28,699 nt of DNA from JAKJEP01 sp964580995 (lineage in GTDB: Bacteria; Planctomycetota; Phycisphaerae; Sedimentisphaerales; SM23-30). The translations under genes were made by a program, and so were the position numbers. The stretch lies in the NCBI GenBank assembly GCA_964580995.1, contig CAZOMV010000078.1, positions 1 through 28,699 of the forward strand. Reading direction: 5' to 3'. The notes beneath the pieces are model-generated. The model did no database searches and was not told the DNA's origin. It saw nothing but the letters and a program-made list of their open reading frames with translations. Positions 1 through 8,974 of this stretch are shown here, piece after piece; the stretch's first letter is position 1, and every line of letters starts with the position of its first letter.

Positions 1-124
1 GTTCCCTGTCTTCCCCTGTTCTTTTAACGGGGTGTACTTCGTCGAGACCTTACCAACCTGGTGACCAAATTGACGAACTATTGACGAACTCGAGGGCAAA
101 ATGGCTGATTTTCAGGAAAAAAGA
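1..124. other. Unassigned edge sequence with a short direct repeat
   Basis: No gene can be assigned at this edge. One plus-strand frame stays open from the window start to about position 136, but its translation resembles nothing I recognise. It could be the end of a gene that starts outside the window, or chance. The 10-mer TTGACGAACT occurs twice, at 70-79 and 81-90, separated by one base. Confidence 0.3.
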
Positions 125-164
125 AAAGCCTTGAAACTGATAAATCATTCAATTCCAAGGCTTT
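125..164 (-). terminator. Intrinsic terminator of the tRNA-Asp transcript
   Basis: A 9-bp perfect stem (156-164 pairing with 125-133, AAAGCCTTG/CAAGGCTTT) closes a loop of about 22 nt. Read on the minus strand, a T-rich run follows directly (complement of 113-128). It starts about 8 nt downstream of the tRNA 3' end, so it should end the tRNA transcript. The loop is longer than usual. Confidence 0.75.
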
Positions 165-171
165 ACAAAAG

Positions 172-245
172 CGAGGCCGACGGGGCTCGAACCCGCAACC
201 CTCGGATCGACAGTCCGATACTCTAACCAATTGAGCTACGGCCCC
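172..245 (-). tRNA. tRNA-Asp (anticodon GTC)
   Basis: The minus strand folds into a complete cloverleaf of 74 nt. The acceptor stem GGGGCCG pairs with CGGCCTC with one G-U pair. The D-arm contains AGCTCAATTGGTTAGAG, the anticodon stem TCGGA/TCCGA encloses the loop CTGTCGA with anticodon GTC, and the T-arm carries GGTTCGAGCC-type conserved bases. The discriminator base is G, as expected for tRNA-Asp. The 3' CCA is not encoded and must be added after transcription. Confidence 0.97.
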
Positions 246-452
246 GAAAATTATTCGGGTCAACTCCGATTCATGAACCAGAGAATCCACATATTAATAA
301 TCGGTTTTTAAAAAACAAGAAAAATTTGGAGAGAAAATGAAAGAAATGTAAAATATTTTATTAGATAAGTTGTTTTTTATCCGCTAGTTATAGATTTTAT
401 TTTTTTCTGATGCGCAGGAGCCGCATATGAGGTTGGGGGGGAATAAGGATTT

Positions 453-1550
453 TCAGGGTATCGCAGGCCAGGTTTGAAGCAGAGATCGAATAATTTTCTG
501 ATTGGCAGCGGGAAAGGGGTAGCGTGTTAACTGGTGCGGGAAAATCCACTTCCAGGCGACGCAGCCCAATGGTTGGGGCTGGCCGGTCAGATATTCGCAT
601 TGGAACACATGCAGCGTAATCCGGAAATGAGAATAAGCATGTTCGACCTTCATAAAAAGTTTTCCTGCCTTGACCTTTACGGCCAGTTCTTCATTTATCT
701 CCCGCGTCACTGCGGCTTTCAAAGATTCGCTGGGCATCCGCTTGCCGCCGGGAAACTCCCACAATCCACCCAGCAGGCCGTTGGGCGGGCGTTGATCGAT
801 GAGAATTTTACCTTTTTCCCAAATAATGCCTGCCACAACCGTATAGTGAGGTAAAGGTTTTTTCCCGGCCCGCAGGGGAATCGTATTTTGTTGATTTCGC
901 CTTTTTGCCTGGCAAACAGGAGCAATTGGGCACTCCGCACAGCGGGGATTCATTGGCAAACAAACGGTTGCTCCCAATTCCATAAGGGCTTGGTTAAAAT
1001 CCCCACTCCGGCTGGGGGGCAATAGCTGGCCAGCGAGTTGCCATAGACTGTTTTTTGTTTTGGTTTGGCTGGGATTCTCGCGAATTATAAAAACCCGGCA
1101 AAGGACTCGAATCACATTGCCATCCAGAACCGGTTCAGCGGCATCGAAGGCAATGCTGGCTATCGCGCCGGAGGTATAGCGGCCAATGCCGGGCAGTTTC
1201 ATCAGCTCGGAGGCACTTTGCGGTAGTATGCCGTTATAATCCTTTGCAATGATCTTCGCGGCTTGGTGCAGGTTTCGGCCGCGTGAATAATAGCCTAGCC
1301 CCTCCCAGTGTTTAAGAACGGAGTCGATCTTCGCCCTGGCCAGACTCCGCACATCGGGGAATCGTTTCATAAATCGCTGATAATACGGTATGACCGCGTT
1401 GACACGGGTCTGCTGGAGCATGATCTCCGAAACCCAGATGGCATACGGGTCACTGGTTTTCCGCCAGGGCATATCGCGGGCTTCCGGTTGAAACCATTTC
1501 AGCAGGGATTCCTGGATAATATAATAAATCTTTTTTTTGCAGCTTTTCAC
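453..1550 (-). CDS. mutY: A/G-specific adenine DNA glycosylase MutY
   Basis: MutY removes adenine mispaired with 8-oxoguanine or guanine in base excision repair. The 365-residue product has the full domain order. An HhH-GPD glycosylase core carries the catalytic glutamate E42 in SEIMLQQT, a helix-hairpin-helix LPGIGRYTSGAI at 119-130 and the catalytic aspartate D143 in VLDGNVIRV. A [4Fe-4S] loop C197-X6-C204-X2-C207-X5-C213 follows. The C-terminal Nudix-like domain (about 235-360), with GGLWEFPGGK, recognises 8-oxoG. Length is normal for the family. The chosen start is a GTG at 1548-1550 without a convincing Shine-Dalgarno sequence, so the exact start is uncertain. The gene stands alone, divergent from the regulator at 1710. 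Confidence 0.95.
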   Translation of the reverse strand: MKSCKKKIYYIIQESLLKWFQPEARDMPWRKTSDPYAIWVSEIMLQQTRVNAVIPYYQRFMKRFPDVRSLARAKIDSVLKHWEGLGYYSRGRNLHQAAKIIAKDYNGILPQSASELMKLPGIGRYTSGAIASIAFDAAEPVLDGNVIRVLCRVFIIRENPSQTKTKNSLWQLAGQLLPPSRSGDFNQALMELGATVCLPMNPRCAECPIAPVCQAKRRNQQNTIPLRAGKKPLPHYTVVAGIIWEKGKILIDQRPPNGLLGGLWEFPGGKRMPSESLKAAVTREINEELAVKVKAGKLFMKVEHAYSHFRITLHVFQCEYLTGQPQPLGCVAWKWIFPHQLTRYPFPAANQKIIRSLLQTWPAIP

Positions 1551-1641
1551 AGGCTTCTAAGCGAATATAAGTGATTATTAATAAATAAGTAAAGAAAAAT
1601 ATTTCCATTCTGACATATTTTTAATAAATCCTAAATACCGC

Positions 1642-1670
1642 TTGACTGGCAAGCAGGTAATTATTATTAT
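1642..1670 (+). promoter_or_regulatory. Sigma-70-type promoter of the regulator/Ehr-like operon
   Basis: A -35 box TTGACT (1642-1647) and a -10 box TATTAT (1665-1670) are separated by exactly 17 nt. Transcription would start near 1677, about 33 nt upstream of the first gene. Two copies of TGTCCAA (1670-1676 and 1680-1686) lie 10 bp apart over the expected start site, in the position of an operator. The promoter is read from sequence alone. Confidence 0.7.
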
Positions 1671-1709
1671 GTCCAACTTTGTCCAAGACTGTTACTAAAT
1701 GTACAGGAT

Positions 1710-2399
1710 ATGAGAGATATGCGACTAAGTGTCCGAGATGTTGCCAAGCTTTTAAATGTGAATGAAAAGACCATTTACCGGTGGATCAATAGCGGTAATT
1801 TGCCAGCCTACCGGATTAATAGTCATTACCGGTTTAACCGGGCCGAAGTGCTGGAATGGGCAACTTCGCGGAAGATCAATTTCCCGGTGGATTTATCCCA
1901 TGAGTTTGAAAGTCCCACCATGGATCTGCCCAGCTTGGTTGATGCTCTGGGCATCGGCGGGATTCATTACCGGGTGGATGGTGCGGACAAAAAAACAGCG
2001 TTGGCGAATTTCGTGGATGTGATGCGGCTGCCGCCCGATGAGGTGAATCGGGAATTTCTCTTGCAGGCTTTTCTTCTGCGTGAACACATGGCCTCTACGG
2101 CAATTGGGGATGGCATTGCCATTCCGCACGTTCGCAATCCCATTATCCTGCATATTACCCGGCCCATGATCGCCTTATGTTTTCTCAGTCAGCAGATTGA
2201 TTTTGGCGCACTGGACGGGAAGCCCGTTTATTGTCTCTTTGCGTTAATCAGTCCGACCGTTCGCACCCACCTGCATCTGCTTTCCCGCCTGAGTTTTGCC
2301 CTGCAGGATTCCGACCTGAAAAAGGTAATATCCAGCCAAGGCAGTCGAGAGAATATTTTGAAGGAATTCCAGCGTATTGAAGAGAGCATCCTAAAGTAG
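1710..2399 (+). CDS. Excisionase-type HTH regulator fused to a PTS EIIA-like domain
   Basis: The 229-residue protein has two parts. Residues 5-55 form a MerR/excisionase-type winged helix (SVRDVAKLLNVNEKTIYRWI...RFNRAEVLEW), a DNA-binding fold. Residues about 72-225 resemble the fructose/nitrogen PTS EIIA domain, with the phospho-acceptor region GDGIAIPHVRNP and histidine H140 retained. Such fusions are probably DNA-binding regulators whose activity depends on phosphorylation. It lies 24 nt upstream of hyfB and appears to share its promoter, so it probably regulates the membrane complex or its own operon; this is inference. The start could also be the ATG at 1719, three codons downstream. Confidence 0.85.
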   Translation: MRDMRLSVRDVAKLLNVNEKTIYRWINSGNLPAYRINSHYRFNRAEVLEWATSRKINFPVDLSHEFESPTMDLPSLVDALGIGGIHYRVDGADKKTALANFVDVMRLPPDEVNREFLLQAFLLREHMASTAIGDGIAIPHVRNPIILHITRPMIALCFLSQQIDFGALDGKPVYCLFALISPTVRTHLHLLSRLSFALQDSDLKKVISSQGSRENILKEFQRIEESILK

Positions 2400-2423
2400 C
2401 CCTCGAAGGGAGAAATTCCGTCC

Positions 2424-4403
2424 ATGGGATTGATGATTTTTTCGGTGTCCTTGATATTTTTGAGTGGTTGTTTTGCATTGATGATTTCACAGAAATCCCG
2501 GATGTCCACCCTGATACCGGCTGGCGGGGTCATGGTCGGATGTCTCATCGGTTTGCTGCCTGTCGTCCGGGTATTAGTTTCCGGTACCGGTGAATCTTTC
2601 CGTGTCCCATGGCAGATCCCGTTTGGTTCATTTTTTATCGCCATCGATTCGATAACTGCGTGGTTTTTAGTGCCCATTCTGGTCTTATCAGCTATTTGTG
2701 GTTTATATGGAATTGAATATCTTGAACCTCACCGAAACGAAAAGCGGCTGGGGGTGCACTGGTTTTTTTACAATCTGCTCGTAGCGGCCATGATTCTGGT
2801 GGTTTTATCGCGAAACGGATTGTTATTTCTCATGGCCTGGGAACTAATGTCCCTGGCATCCTTTTTTCTGGTAATCTTCGAAGATAAAGATGAATCCGTC
2901 AGCAAAGCCGGCTGGATCTATCTGATTGCTACTCATCTGGGAACCGGATTTTTGCTGGTATTTTTTATTCTCCTCGGTCCTCAATCCGGTTCTCTCGACT
3001 TCGACAAGATAGGAAATGTTTCTTCTTTCAAATCTAACATTTTATTTTTGTTGGCAGTAGTCGGTTTCGGTACCAAGGCGGGTTTTGTACCATTTCACGT
3101 CTGGCTGCCGGAGGCCCACCCGGCTGCACCGAGCCATGTCTCTGCCCTCATGAGCGGAGTCATGATTAAAACCGGCATCTACGGTTTGATTCGGACTTTG
3201 ACGTTTTTAGATACGCCGCCGGCCTGGTGGGGATGGCTGCTGATCGGAATCGGTGTCAGTTCGGGACTATTTGGAATTATTTTTGCCCTGGCCCAACAGG
3301 ATTTGAAACGTCTCCTGGCCTATTCCAGCGTGGAAAATATCGGAATCATCACCATGGGAATCGGGTTGGGAGTTTTGGGATTCAGCATTCATTCTCCCAC
3401 TCTTTGTGTCCTTGGTTTCGCCGGGGCCTTTTTCCACCTTCTGAATCACGCCGCCTTCAAAGGATTGTTATTTCTGGGAGCGGGAGCGGTCCTTCATTCG
3501 ACCGGAACCCGTCAAATGGATCGGCTAGGCGGGCTTCTCAAACGAATGCCCTGGAGCGGCTTTGTTTTTCTGATCGGAGCCGTGGCGATTTGCGGTTTGC
3601 CGCCGTTGAACGGTTTTGCCGGTGAATTCATGATCTATCTGTCCGTTTTTCAGGATACGGCTCCCAATCCGGTTCAAACCGGTATCCTGATCTTATGCGT
3701 GGCCGGCGGCTTGTCCGTAATCGGAGGCTTGGCCCTTGCCTGTTTTACCAAGGCCTTCGGAACGTGTTTCCTGGGCGAACCACGTTCACAGGAGAGTGAG
3801 CACGCCCACGAAGCCGCCTGGGGCATGCGAACTGCGATGGTATCCCTGGCGATGGGTTGTGTCTGTCTGGGGCTTTTTTCACCCTATGTTCTCAAGTACG
3901 AAGGATCCGTTATCCGTGACCTGACGCAATGGGAACCATCGATGGTGAATCTCACCCTTACCGATGGCCAGGGTTTGCTTGGGAAATTGGTCCTTCTCTC
4001 CTTTTTGCTGGTGGGATGTATAGTTTTATTGGCCCTGTTGCGAAAAAGGCTGCTCTCTCATCGCACGGCGGCTGCCGCTGTGACATGGAGTTGTGGATAT
4101 GCCAAACCGGCTTCCCGGATGCAATATACCGCTTCCTCTTTTTCCCAGCCGCTGGTATATCTATTCCATCTGCTTTTACGAACACGCAACGTATTTCAGC
4201 CTCCCCGGGGGAGTTTCCCGGATAAATCCGGCTTTGATACGAAAAACGAAGATTTGTGTAAGGGAAATATATACGATCCTGTTTTTACAGGGATTGCCTG
4301 GATCACTTTTAAATTACGCTGGTTTCAGTCCGGCATCCTGCAATTTTATGTTTTATATATCGCTCTTACCCTACTGGTCCTTCTGATATGGAACAACCTA
4401 TGA
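2424..4403 (+). CDS. hyfB: Hydrogenase-4 component B-like proton/ion-translocating membrane subunit
   Basis: This 659-residue, strongly hydrophobic protein belongs to the NuoL/MrpA-type antiporter-like family, HyfB/HycC branch. Hallmarks are the buried glutamate E140 in LMAWELMSLASFF, the lysine K218 in GFGTKAGFVPFHVWLPEAHP, and the PSHVSALMSGVMIKTGIYG segment that follows. It has roughly 14-16 membrane segments. The C-terminal motif SCGYAKPASRMQYTASSF is typical of HyfB. These charged residues form the ion path in relatives, so it should pump protons or sodium when the peripheral arm turns over. A purine-rich AAGGGAG lies about 12 nt upstream of the ATG. It overlaps hyfC in an ATGA arrangement. 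Confidence 0.92.
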   Translation: MGLMIFSVSLIFLSGCFALMISQKSRMSTLIPAGGVMVGCLIGLLPVVRVLVSGTGESFRVPWQIPFGSFFIAIDSITAWFLVPILVLSAICGLYGIEYLEPHRNEKRLGVHWFFYNLLVAAMILVVLSRNGLLFLMAWELMSLASFFLVIFEDKDESVSKAGWIYLIATHLGTGFLLVFFILLGPQSGSLDFDKIGNVSSFKSNILFLLAVVGFGTKAGFVPFHVWLPEAHPAAPSHVSALMSGVMIKTGIYGLIRTLTFLDTPPAWWGWLLIGIGVSSGLFGIIFALAQQDLKRLLAYSSVENIGIITMGIGLGVLGFSIHSPTLCVLGFAGAFFHLLNHAAFKGLLFLGAGAVLHSTGTRQMDRLGGLLKRMPWSGFVFLIGAVAICGLPPLNGFAGEFMIYLSVFQDTAPNPVQTGILILCVAGGLSVIGGLALACFTKAFGTCFLGEPRSQESEHAHEAAWGMRTAMVSLAMGCVCLGLFSPYVLKYEGSVIRDLTQWEPSMVNLTLTDGQGLLGKLVLLSFLLVGCIVLLALLRKRLLSHRTAAAAVTWSCGYAKPASRMQYTASSFSQPLVYLFHLLLRTRNVFQPPRGSFPDKSGFDTKNEDLCKGNIYDPVFTGIAWITFKLRWFQSGILQFYVLYIALTLLVLLIWNNL

Positions 4404-5311
4404 AATGTGCCTCTTTGATTAATTTTATCCTGGCGCTGATGGCCGCTCCCTTATTGTCCGGTATCATCAATAAGACCAAGGCCTGTTTTGCCGGCCGGTC
4501 AGGTCCGCCGGTTTTGCAGAGTTATTACGATCTCTCTAAACTGTTTCGCAAAGGTCTGGTGTACAGCCAAACCACGACCCTGGTGTTTCGAATCGCACCG
4601 CTGATCGGCCTGGCCTGTGTTCTGGTCGCCGCCACCCTGATGCCGCTGGGCCGCACGGATTCACTGATTCAATTCAATGGTGATTTTATTGTATTCGCTT
4701 ATTTTCTGGGCCTGATGCGATTCTTTACCGTTTCTGGCGCAATGGATACCGGATCGAGCTTTGAAGGAATGGGTGCCAGCCGGGAGGTTACTTTTTCCGC
4801 CTTGGCGGAACCGGCCTTTTTTATCTGCATCGGGGTCTTGGCCATACATACCGATACCTATTCCCTGTCGGGCCTCTTTCAGAAAATGAATACCGAACTT
4901 TGGAACCAAGTCGGGCCCGCAATTGTTATCATCGGGGTAGCCATTTTTATCATTCTGCTGGCGGAAAATTGCCGGATTCCCTTTGACGATCCCAATACCC
5001 ATCTGGAATTGACCATGATTCATGAAGTTATGGTACTCGATAACAGCGGCCCGGATTTCGGATTTATTCTGTACGCCGCGGCTTTGAAAATGTGGCTCTA
5101 TGGTTCGCTCCTGACCGGCTTGCTGATTCCGGTCCATACCACCAGTTGGTTCATAAACACTTCCGTCTCGGTCGCTGGCGTGATGGGGATTGCGGTTCTG
5201 GTGGGCCTGGTGGAATCCAGCATGGCCCGTTTGAAACTTTTACAGGTACCCCAGCTTCTTTTAGGAGCCGCGGCTCTTTCGATTCTGGCTTTAGTTTTTA
5301 TCGTACGGTAA
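4400..5311 (+). CDS. hyfC: Hydrogenase-4 component C-like (NuoH family) membrane subunit
   Basis: About 303 residues with eight or so membrane segments, of the NuoH/HyfC/HycD family that connects the Fe-S arm to the antiporter-like arm. The loop ENCRIPFDDPNTHLELTMIHE, rich in conserved acidic residues, is the family signature and lies at the junction with the soluble subunits in relatives. The start chosen is the ATG at 4400, which overlaps the hyfB stop as ATGA and has GGA 9 nt upstream. An in-frame ATG at 4388 would add four residues (MEQP) but has no ribosome-binding site. Length agrees with HyfC. Confidence 0.92.
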   Translation: MKCASLINFILALMAAPLLSGIINKTKACFAGRSGPPVLQSYYDLSKLFRKGLVYSQTTTLVFRIAPLIGLACVLVAATLMPLGRTDSLIQFNGDFIVFAYFLGLMRFFTVSGAMDTGSSFEGMGASREVTFSALAEPAFFICIGVLAIHTDTYSLSGLFQKMNTELWNQVGPAIVIIGVAIFIILLAENCRIPFDDPNTHLELTMIHEVMVLDNSGPDFGFILYAAALKMWLYGSLLTGLLIPVHTTSWFINTSVSVAGVMGIAVLVGLVESSMARLKLLQVPQLLLGAAALSILALVFIVR

Positions 5312-5315
5312 ATGT

Positions 5316-5963
5316 ATGAATAATCACATAATAGAAACGTTGATGATTTTTCTGGTGTTGACCAACCTGACCCTGCTGGGTTCTAGCCGGCTGGGAATGT
5401 GCATTCAGGTGGTGGCCGCCCAGGGAATTACGCTGGGGCTGTCCTCCTTATTTATTCATGGAATCCTGTTTGATTTTCGCTTTATCTTTTTCTGCCTGGT
5501 CATCATGACCCTGAAAGGTTTCATGTTTCCCTGGCTGCTGTCCCGCGCCCTCCGCGAAGTCAATGCCAGACGGGAAATCGAACCATATGTGGGCTTCGGC
5601 GCATCGATCCTTTTAGGTCCCATCTTCCTGGCGATCTGTATCTGGCTGAGCTCCCGGCTGACCCTGCCGGCCGAACTGGAGGCCCCGCTGGTGGTTCCCG
5701 TGGCATTTTTCACCATTCTGACCGGCTTGTTCGTCATTGTCAGCCGAAAGAAAGCCATCACGCAGGTGCTGGGGTACATCGTTACCGAAAACGGCATTTA
5801 TACTTTCGGGATTGCCTTGGCCGTAAAGCAACCCTTATTGGTGGAGTTTGGCATCCTGCTGGATGTTTTTGTTGCGGTCTTTGTTATGGGGATCATGATT
5901 TTCAATATCAATCGGGAGTTTGAACACATCGATACCGACCAGCTCTCCCATTTGAGGAGTTGA
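5316..5963 (+). CDS. hyfE: Hydrogenase-4 component E-like membrane subunit
   Basis: A 215-residue membrane protein with about six or seven hydrophobic segments. The N-terminal half resembles NuoK in arrangement. The segment QVLGYIVTENGIYTFGIAL, with its buried glutamate, and the ending FNINREFEHIDTDQLSHL are typical of HyfE. In relatives the subunit packs between the NuoH-like and antiporter-like subunits and belongs to the ion-coupling path. It starts 4 nt after hyfC and ends 3 nt before hyfF, so translation is probably coupled. Confidence 0.9.
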   Translation: MNNHIIETLMIFLVLTNLTLLGSSRLGMCIQVVAAQGITLGLSSLFIHGILFDFRFIFFCLVIMTLKGFMFPWLLSRALREVNARREIEPYVGFGASILLGPIFLAICIWLSSRLTLPAELEAPLVVPVAFFTILTGLFVIVSRKKAITQVLGYIVTENGIYTFGIALAVKQPLLVEFGILLDVFVAVFVMGIMIFNINREFEHIDTDQLSHLRS

Positions 5964-5966
5964 TTT

Positions 5967-7445
5967 ATGATTTTGGCTTTACTAGGAATTCCACTGGGTG
6001 CATCTATTTTATTGCTTCTGATACGCAATAATCAGGTGCGGCGAATCAGTGTGATTTTGGTCGCCCTGGCTCATCTGGTAGTAACTATTTCCGCCTGGTT
6101 TACCCGGCCGGTTCCGATTTTTCACGGCTGGCTGAAACTTGACGCCTTGGGAATCCTGTTTTTAACGATTACCAGCGTTCTGTTTCTGGCGGCGTCCTGC
6201 TATGCCTTTGGCTATCTCCGGGCCGAAGAAAAAGGACTCCGGAAAGATTTTGAACCGGACGTTTTTTTTACCAATACCCCGGAAGCCGTTTTCTGTGCCT
6301 GTCTGCTGGTATTTCTTACCTCGATGACCCTGGTGATTACCAGTCATCATCTGGGGCTGCTTTGGGTCGCGATTGAGGCGACCACTCTTTCCACGGCCAG
6401 GCTGATTTACTTTCACCGGCATCATCGTTCCCTGGAGGCTACCTGGAAATATTTGCTGATTTGCTCCGTCGGGATCGCCATCGCCCTGCTGGGCAATTTC
6501 TTTATGGCCATTTCCGTCTCGGGCACCGGCAGCGAAGAGAATAGTCTGGTTCTCGCCGATTTAATCCGGCAGGGACCCCATTTGAATATTCCCTGGCTGC
6601 GGGTGGCTTTTTTGTTTTTGCTGGTCGGCTATGGTACGAAAATGGGACTGGCTCCCCTGCACACCTGGCTGCCGGATGCCCACAGCGAATCGCCTTCGGT
6701 CGTTTCCGCCCTGCTGTCCGGCTCGCTGCTGAATTGTGCTTTTCTGGCGATCCTGCGCGTCTATCAGGTCTGCCTGTCCGCTGGCCTGGCTACTTTCTGC
6801 CGGGATCTTTTTGTGGTTTTCGGGCTGCTATCTCTCATTTGGGCGGCTGTTTTTATTCTAAACCAGATCGATTACAAACGGATGCTGGCCTATTCCAGCG
6901 TCGAACATATCGGGATTCTGGCCCTGGGTGTCGGCATCGGCAAAACCGCGGTTTTCGGTTCCCTGCTCCATGCCGTCAATCATTCCTTTGCCAAGGCATT
7001 ATTGTTCCTGGTTGCGGGAAATATTCTGGCCCGCTACCAAACCAAGGAGATCAAAAATATTCGCGGACTCATTCACGTGATTCCGGTTTCAGGGGTTCTG
7101 TGGCTGGCCGGTTTTCTGGCTATTGTCGGAATGCCGCCTTTCGGCCTTTTCATCAGCGAATTCACCATCGCTAAATCCATATTCGAACAGGATAAAATAA
7201 TCATTGGAATCGTATTTTTAGCGGTTCTCTCTCTGGTATTCGTCGGGATGTCCCGATACTGTCTGAATATGGCGGTGGGCCGGGCACCGGAAACCCTTTC
7301 AGCCGCACATGCACCTGAAAAAATAACCATGCTTCTGCCTCCGGCCTTGTTGGCGGTTTTGGTCCTGATATTGGGGATTTATATACCCCCCTGCATCCAG
7401 TGCCTTCTGACCGAAGCAGCCGGCAGTATTGGAGGTGGATTATGA
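5967..7445 (+). CDS. hyfF: Hydrogenase-4 component F-like antiporter-type subunit
   Basis: A 492-residue NuoM/NuoN/HyfF-type membrane protein with about 14 hydrophobic helices. Signature residues include E137 in WVAIEATTLSTA, the lysine of GYGTKMGLAPLHTWLPDAH, the region SPSVVSALLSGSLLN, and KMLAYSSVEHIGILALG. It is the second antiporter-like subunit of the complex; the third one found in true Hyf operons (HyfD) is absent here. An AGGAG lies 9 nt upstream of the ATG. The stop overlaps the start of the large-subunit gene as ATGA. Confidence 0.93.
   Translation: MILALLGIPLGASILLLLIRNNQVRRISVILVALAHLVVTISAWFTRPVPIFHGWLKLDALGILFLTITSVLFLAASCYAFGYLRAEEKGLRKDFEPDVFFTNTPEAVFCACLLVFLTSMTLVITSHHLGLLWVAIEATTLSTARLIYFHRHHRSLEATWKYLLICSVGIAIALLGNFFMAISVSGTGSEENSLVLADLIRQGPHLNIPWLRVAFLFLLVGYGTKMGLAPLHTWLPDAHSESPSVVSALLSGSLLNCAFLAILRVYQVCLSAGLATFCRDLFVVFGLLSLIWAAVFILNQIDYKRMLAYSSVEHIGILALGVGIGKTAVFGSLLHAVNHSFAKALLFLVAGNILARYQTKEIKNIRGLIHVIPVSGVLWLAGFLAIVGMPPFGLFISEFTIAKSIFEQDKIIIGIVFLAVLSLVFVGMSRYCLNMAVGRAPETLSAAHAPEKITMLLPPALLAVLVLILGIYIPPCIQCLLTEAAGSIGGGL
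7431..7436 (+). promoter_or_regulatory. Ribosome-binding site that fixes the large-subunit start
   Basis: GGAGGT lies 5 nt before the ATG at 7442. It rules out the longer open frame that begins at 7400 within hyfF. Confidence 0.8.
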
Positions 7446-8965
7446 CGGAGGGCCTCTTGCTTACGCTTCATAATGGTGCCAGTGTTAAGGTCGATAGCAT
7501 TCCCTTACTGTCGATCCCGGCGTTTCGGACCGCGATTATCGAATCGGCGGAATCCGGCAGCCGGATCGTTTCTCTCCTAGCCGCCCCCCAATCGTCCGGA
7601 TCCTTTCGTCTGTTTTGTATTCTGGCGGATGAGGAAGCAGGTCAGTTACTGGCCTCCTCCGCCGAAGTCCGGGATTCCTATCCCTCTCTGGCTCCCGATT
7701 GTCCCCAGGCGCAGCTCTTCGAGCGGGAGATCGCGGAAAAATGGGCCATTCGGCCCATCGGTCATCCCTGGCTCAAACCAGTCCGCTTTGAGGATACCAC
7801 CCGCCGGGAACCTTCTCTATGGAAGATAACCGGGGACATAATTACCCTTCCCTCGGTGATGGATTTCTTCCAGGTGGAAGGGGAAGAGGTGCATGAAGTG
7901 GCGGTGGGGCCGGTTCATGCCGGGATCATCGAGCCGGGGCATTTCCGTTTTCAATGCCACGGGGAAACGGTTTTCCATCTGGAAATTTCGCTGGGCTATC
8001 AGCATCGGGGCATCGAAAACGCCCTTATCGCCGGCCCCGATAAACGAACCATCCATTATATGGAAACCGCCGCCGGGGACACGACCATCGGCCATACCAC
8101 GGCCTGCTGTCAGGTTTTGGAATCCCTTTCCCGCTGCCAGGTTTCTTTCCGGGCCCATGGCATCCGGGCGATTGCCCTGGAACTGGAACGAATGGCCAAT
8201 CACGCCGGGGATCTGGGCGCCCTGGCCGGCGATGTCGGCTATCTGCCGACTGCTTCCTTTTGCGGTCGCATCCGCGGCGACTATTTGAATATGTCCGCCA
8301 TGCTTTGCGGCAACCGCTTTGGCCGGGGTCTGGTGCGCCCGGGCGGGGTCGGTTACGATCTGACGCCGGAAATCACCGAGCAACTGCGCAAACGCCTGCA
8401 TACCGTTATGAAAGATACCGCCGTTGCAGTTAATCTGCTCTGGCTCAGCCCCTCCGTTTTATCCCGGTTTGAAGAGACCGGGAAAATTTCACCGGAAGTA
8501 GCTTCCGAACTGGGCCTGGTCGGCGTCGCCGCCCGGGCCTGCGGCATCGAACGGGACTGCCGGTACAACTTCCCAGCCGGTATGTATTGTGTAAACCAGA
8601 TTCCCGTATCCACCTACGAGAGCGGTGATGTTTTTGCCCGCGCCTATGTCCGCTGGCTGGAACTGCAAAAGTCCGCTGCTTTTATTGATAATCAACTGAA
8701 TCTGCTACCTCCGGGGCCAATCCAGATGGAATTGCATTCCCTTTCACCTGGCAGCCTGGCTGTCAGCCTGGTCGAAGGCTGGCGCGGAGAGATCTGTCAT
8801 GTCGCCATAACCGGAACAGACGGTCGGTTTTCCGTTTACAAAATGGTCGATCCTTCCTTCCATAACTGGATGGGCCTGGCCCTGGCGCTGCGTAATCAGC
8901 AGATTTCCGATTTTCCTCTCTGTAATAAGAGTTTCAATCTTTCCTATTGTGGCCATGACTTATAA
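7442..8965 (+). CDS. hyfG: HyfG/NuoCD-like large subunit lacking the NiFe-site cysteines (Ehr-type)
   Basis: The 507-residue protein fuses a NuoC-like N-terminal domain (about 1-120) to a NuoD/hydrogenase large-subunit domain (about 150-507). In group 4 hydrogenases the metal site is held by an N-terminal RxCGxCxxxH and a C-terminal DPCxxC. At the first site this protein reads TAAGDTTIGH (209-218), so both cysteines are replaced (A211, T214) while the histidine stays. At the C-terminus it reads NLSYCG (499-504), with S501 and G504 at the ligand positions and one cysteine out of register. The protein also ends right after this point, with no long maturation peptide. It should therefore not bind NiFe. 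This pattern fits the Ehr (energy-converting hydrogenase-related) group, whose substrate is unknown. Confidence 0.9.
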   Translation: MTEGLLLTLHNGASVKVDSIPLLSIPAFRTAIIESAESGSRIVSLLAAPQSSGSFRLFCILADEEAGQLLASSAEVRDSYPSLAPDCPQAQLFEREIAEKWAIRPIGHPWLKPVRFEDTTRREPSLWKITGDIITLPSVMDFFQVEGEEVHEVAVGPVHAGIIEPGHFRFQCHGETVFHLEISLGYQHRGIENALIAGPDKRTIHYMETAAGDTTIGHTTACCQVLESLSRCQVSFRAHGIRAIALELERMANHAGDLGALAGDVGYLPTASFCGRIRGDYLNMSAMLCGNRFGRGLVRPGGVGYDLTPEITEQLRKRLHTVMKDTAVAVNLLWLSPSVLSRFEETGKISPEVASELGLVGVAARACGIERDCRYNFPAGMYCVNQIPVSTYESGDVFARAYVRWLELQKSAAFIDNQLNLLPPGPIQMELHSLSPGSLAVSLVEGWRGEICHVAITGTDGRFSVYKMVDPSFHNWMGLALALRNQQISDFPLCNKSFNLSYCGHDL

Positions 8966-8974
8966 GGTGCGAAT

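Noticed and set aside
7400..7441. Longer start for the large subunit inside hyfF
   Set aside because: GGAGGT lies 5 nt before the ATG at 7442, and the added residues overlap hyfF without resembling the family.
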